From: Lewinellaceae bacterium
GTDB taxonomy: Bacteria; Bacteroidota; Bacteroidia; Chitinophagales; Saprospiraceae
Assembly: GCA_020636325.1 (NCBI GenBank)
Contig: JACJYC010000017.1
Coordinates: 106,129 to 170,128, forward strand
DNA: 64,000 bases
Direction: 5' to 3'
Numbering within the stretch: position 1 is the stretch's first letter; every line of letters starts with the position of its first letter. The notes beneath the pieces were generated by a model, which was not told the origin of the DNA, ran no database searches, and saw only the letters and a list, made by a program, of their open reading frames with translations. The position numbers were made by a program, and so were the translations under genes. Positions 61,217-64,000 of the stretch are shown here, piece after piece.

Positions 61217-63847
61217 ATGATGACCGCTAAGGAAATTCGCCAGCAATTCCTGGACTTTTTTGCCTCCAAACAGCATAAGATCGTACCCTCCGCCCCGATC
61301 GTGAGCAAGGATGACCCCACCCTCATGTTCACCAACGCGGGTATGAATCAATTCAAGGACTTTTTCCTGGGCAACCAGACCCCGGATAACCCCCGGATCG
61401 CCGATACCCAGAAATGCATGCGGGTCTCCGGCAAACACAATGACCTCGAAGACGTCGGCAAGGACGGCACCCACCATACCATGTTCGAAATGCTGGGCAA
61501 CTGGTCCATCGGCGATTATTTCAAAGCCGAAGCCCTGGCCTGGTCGTGGGAACTGCTCACGGAAGCCTACGGCATACCCGCCGACCGGCTTTATGCCACC
61601 GTGTTCGGCGGCGACGAAAAGGAAAACCTCCCCCCGGATGATGAAGCCAAAGGGATCTGGCAGCAATTCCTGCCGGACGATCATATCCTGTACGGCAGCA
61701 AAAAGGACAACTTCTGGGAGATGGGCGATACCGGCCCCTGCGGCCCTTGCTCCGAGATCCACGTCGACCTGCGCAGCGACGAGGAACGCGCCAAGGCGCC
61801 GGGGCGCGATCTGGTGAACACGGATCACCCCCGCGTCATCGAGATCTGGAACAACGTCTTTATCCAGTTCAACCGCAAAGCCGACGGACAACTGGAACTG
61901 CTGCCCGCCAAACACGTGGATACCGGTATGGGCTTCGAACGCCTGTGCATGGTCCTCCAGGGCAAAACCGCCACCTACGACACGGACGTTTTCACCCCCC
62001 TGATCCGCGAGATCGAAAAAGGATCCGGCAAAACCTATACGGCCAGCTACAACCCCGACGCCAAGTCAGATACCGCCATCCGCGTGGTGGCCGACCATAT
62101 CCGCGCAGTCGCCTTTACCATTGCCGACGGCCAGTTGCCCTCCAACTCCGGCGCAGGGTATGTCGTCAGGCGCATCCTGCGCCGGGCCGTCCGGTATTAT
62201 TACACCTTTCTGGACGTCAGGCACCCCTTCCTGTTCAAACTGGTACCCGTAATGGCCGCCGAAATGGGCGACTTTTTTCCGGAATTAAAGGCCCAGCAAT
62301 CCCAGATCGCCAAAGTGATCGAGGGTGAGGAAGCGGCATTCCTGAATACGCTCGAACGCGGTATCCGCCGGTTTGAGACCATCGAGGTGAACAACGGGGT
62401 TATTCCCGGCGCAGCAGCCTTCGAATTGTACGATACCTACGGCTTTCCCATCGACCTTACCCGGCTCATGGCCTCTGAAAAAGGCCTGACCGTGGATGAA
62501 GCCGGCTTCAATACCGCATTGGCGGCGCAAAAAGCCCGGTCGCAGGCAGATGCCGTGAAAGCGGTCGGCGACTGGCATGCGGTCAATAGCGGCGAGGAAG
62601 TCCAGTTTGTCGGATACGATACCCTGGAAGTAGCCGACGCCAAAGTGCTGAAGTACCGGACCGTTCAGGCAAAGGGCAGGGATCAATACCAGATCGTCCT
62701 GAACCGCACACCGTTCTATGCCGAAAGCGGCGGCCAGGCCGGCGATACCGGCTGGCTGTATATCGGCGATGAACGCCTGGAAGTGCTGGATACCCAAAAA
62801 GAAAACGACCTGATCATTCACCAGGCGGATCGCCTGCCCGAACGGATCGACCGGGAAGTGAAAGCAGTGGTGGATGCCGGCAAACGGCAGGCAACCTCCG
62901 CCAACCACACAGCGACCCACCTCATGCACGCCGCCCTGCACCGCATCCTGGGTACGCATGCCCTGCAAAAAGGCCAGGATGTGAACGATCAACGCCTCCG
63001 GTTCGACTTTTCACATTTCCAGCGGACCGAACCCGCCGAATTGGAGCGGATCGAGCACCTGGTCAACGAGAAGATCCGGGAAAATATCCGGCTGGAGGAA
63101 AGCCGCGATACGCCCATCGAAGAAGCCAAAGCCTCCGGCGCCATGATGCTGTTCGGTGAGAAATACGGCGACAAAGTACGCATGATCACCTTCGACAAAA
63201 GTTATTCCCGCGAATTGTGCGGGGGCACCCACGTGCCCGCCACCGGTGAGATCGGCCTGTTCAAGATCGTGAGCGAGGGCGCCGTTGCAGCCGGTATCCG
63301 CCGGATCGAAGCGGTCACAGCCGGCAAAGCGGAATCCTTTGTCAAAGAAGAACTGGGTGAACTGGCCAAAGTCCGCGAACTCCTGAAGAGCCCGAAGGAC
63401 CTCGCCCGGAGCATCACCGGCCTTCAGGATGAGAACAAGGAACTGCGCCGCGAGATCGAACGCCTGCACAATGCTCAGGCCAATGCCCTGAAAGACCAGC
63501 TGATCGCAGGCGCCGAACTGATCAACGGCGTCCGGTTCATCGGTTCAAAATTGCCGCTGTCCGACGCGAATGCCATCAAGAACCTCGCCTTCCAGCTGGA
63601 AAAAGAAGTGGAAAACCTGGTAGCCGTTATGGGCGCCGAATCGGAAGGCAAGGCCACCCTGACCATCGCCGTCAGCCGGAACCTGGCCGACTCAGGTCGC
63701 TTCCACGCCGGCAACATGGTGCGCGAGCTGGCCAAGGAAATCCAGGGCGGCGGCGGCGGACAACCTTTCTTCGCCACAGCCGGCGGCAAAGACCCCGGCG
63801 GGCTGGATCGCGCTATCGCAAAAGCAAAAAACTTACTGGATACTTGA
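61217..63847 (+). CDS. alaS: Alanine--tRNA ligase
   Basis: The 876-residue enzyme charges tRNA-Ala. MTAKEIRQQFLDFFASKQHK, DDPTLMFTNAGMNQFKDFFL and FEMLGNWSIGDYFKAEALAW belong to the catalytic core, with DTGMGFERLCMVLQGKTATY the conserved core helix. The editing domain has TSANHTATHLMHAALHRILG (HxxxH) and YSRELCGGTHVPATGEIGLF (C and H), which hold zinc. The C-terminal domain has AKEIQGGGGGQPFFATAGGK. All parts are present and the length is normal. The start is set at the MM pair at 61217; the frame upstream passes through the repeat. Its stop TGA is the first unit of a TTGATACT repeat. Confidence 0.96.
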   Translation: MMTAKEIRQQFLDFFASKQHKIVPSAPIVSKDDPTLMFTNAGMNQFKDFFLGNQTPDNPRIADTQKCMRVSGKHNDLEDVGKDGTHHTMFEMLGNWSIGDYFKAEALAWSWELLTEAYGIPADRLYATVFGGDEKENLPPDDEAKGIWQQFLPDDHILYGSKKDNFWEMGDTGPCGPCSEIHVDLRSDEERAKAPGRDLVNTDHPRVIEIWNNVFIQFNRKADGQLELLPAKHVDTGMGFERLCMVLQGKTATYDTDVFTPLIREIEKGSGKTYTASYNPDAKSDTAIRVVADHIRAVAFTIADGQLPSNSGAGYVVRRILRRAVRYYYTFLDVRHPFLFKLVPVMAAEMGDFFPELKAQQSQIAKVIEGEEAAFLNTLERGIRRFETIEVNNGVIPGAAAFELYDTYGFPIDLTRLMASEKGLTVDEAGFNTALAAQKARSQADAVKAVGDWHAVNSGEEVQFVGYDTLEVADAKVLKYRTVQAKGRDQYQIVLNRTPFYAESGGQAGDTGWLYIGDERLEVLDTQKENDLIIHQADRLPERIDREVKAVVDAGKRQATSANHTATHLMHAALHRILGTHALQKGQDVNDQRLRFDFSHFQRTEPAELERIEHLVNEKIRENIRLEESRDTPIEEAKASGAMMLFGEKYGDKVRMITFDKSYSRELCGGTHVPATGEIGLFKIVSEGAVAAGIRRIEAVTAGKAESFVKEELGELAKVRELLKSPKDLARSITGLQDENKELRREIERLHNAQANALKDQLIAGAELINGVRFIGSKLPLSDANAIKNLAFQLEKEVENLVAVMGAESEGKATLTIAVSRNLADSGRFHAGNMVRELAKEIQGGGGGQPFFATAGGKDPGGLDRAIAKAKNLLDT

Positions 63848-64000
63848 TCCTTGATACTTGATGCTTGATACTGGATATTTGATACTGGATATTTGATACT
63901 GGATGCTTGATACTTGATACTGGATGCCGGCAACTAGCATCCAGCATCCAGTGACCAGCATCCAGCATCCAGCCCCCAGTGACCAGCCCCCAGCATCCTC
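63842..64000 (+). repeat. (CTTGATACTGGATA)/(CAGCATCCAG) phrase repeat after alaS
   Basis: Starting at the alaS stop (ACT TGA TCC TTG ATA), units of CTTGATACT, CTGGATATT and then CAGCATCCAG, CAGTGACCAG run to the window edge. No gene is visible. The frames it opens on the minus strand (SSIKYQASSIKYP and similar) are artefacts. Confidence 0.9.

Noticed and set aside
63475..63933. Frame reading SSIKYQASSIKYP
   Set aside because: Translation of the repeat after alaS and the antisense of alaS.

Overview
The window looks like a chromosomal segment of a GC-moderate member of the Bacteroidota, most likely of the Saprospiria type (lineage inferred). Evidence: type IX secretion sorting tails (21503-23587 and 53615-55564), a SusC-style CarboxypepD/VVVTGYG segment, many short lipobox lipoproteins, LytTR regulators, a GH92 glycosidase, and promoters of the Bacteroidota form TTTG-N19-21-TAnnTTTG, the clearest lying before nadA, the M23 peptidase gene, fadN and the barrel gene at 52748. 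Most genes are GC-rich; AT-rich islands mark accessory DNA (1.8-3.4 kb, 4.7-8.4 kb, 25.9-26.7 kb, 28.8-30.4 kb).

Layout. 0-9.9 kb is an accessory and mobile region: an Mrr-type restriction endonuclease, a degenerate CHAT-fold (caspase-like) protein, a broken tyrosine recombinase carrying a 196-bp miniature element, an IS630-family element inserted at a TA inside a lipoprotein gene, and a frameshifted IS4-superfamily (IS1634-like) element whose terminal repeats match the miniature element. 9.9-25.8 kb holds envelope and signalling genes: a DUF1624-type membrane protein, an SRPBCC protein, a sodium/solute symporter, an OmpA-like lipoprotein, a serine hydrolase, a membrane LytTR regulator, a metallophosphatase, a NarL-type response regulator and a TPR sensor kinase that may pair with it, and a secreted YCF48-like propeller. 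25.9-35.3 kb holds a PIN-domain toxin-antitoxin pair, an RsmI-like methyltransferase, nadA, a beta-propeller lipoprotein beside a six-cysteine secreted peptide, a LytTR response regulator, and a fadN-fadA beta-oxidation operon with a palindrome between its promoter boxes. 35.3-49.9 kb holds modA, a TonB-C domain protein, two thioredoxin-fold lipoproteins, a HExxH lipoprotein, YgiQ, a SWIM-SNF2 helicase, mazEF, an SGNH esterase and a GH92 glycosidase. 50-64 kb holds pbpC, a small barrel protein, a SusC-N-terminus/VWA/T9SS chimera, a 109-bp tandem repeat, an EAD11-like STAND NTPase, a CapA-type lipoprotein, an M23 peptidase and alaS.

The feature that most needs explaining is a set of short-unit intergenic repeats. 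Each locus has its own 7-13-nt phrase. Those at 3' ends run in the sense direction and supply or abut the stop codon (symporter, serine hydrolase, sensor kinase, VWA protein, CapA protein, alaS). A second group lies directly before start codons (fadN, fadA, the redoxin gene) or close before one (alaS). Known system types account for most genes; the best candidates for something undescribed are these repeats, the catalytically dead CHAT protein, the SusC/VWA chimera, and the Cys-rich peptide with its propeller lipoprotein.
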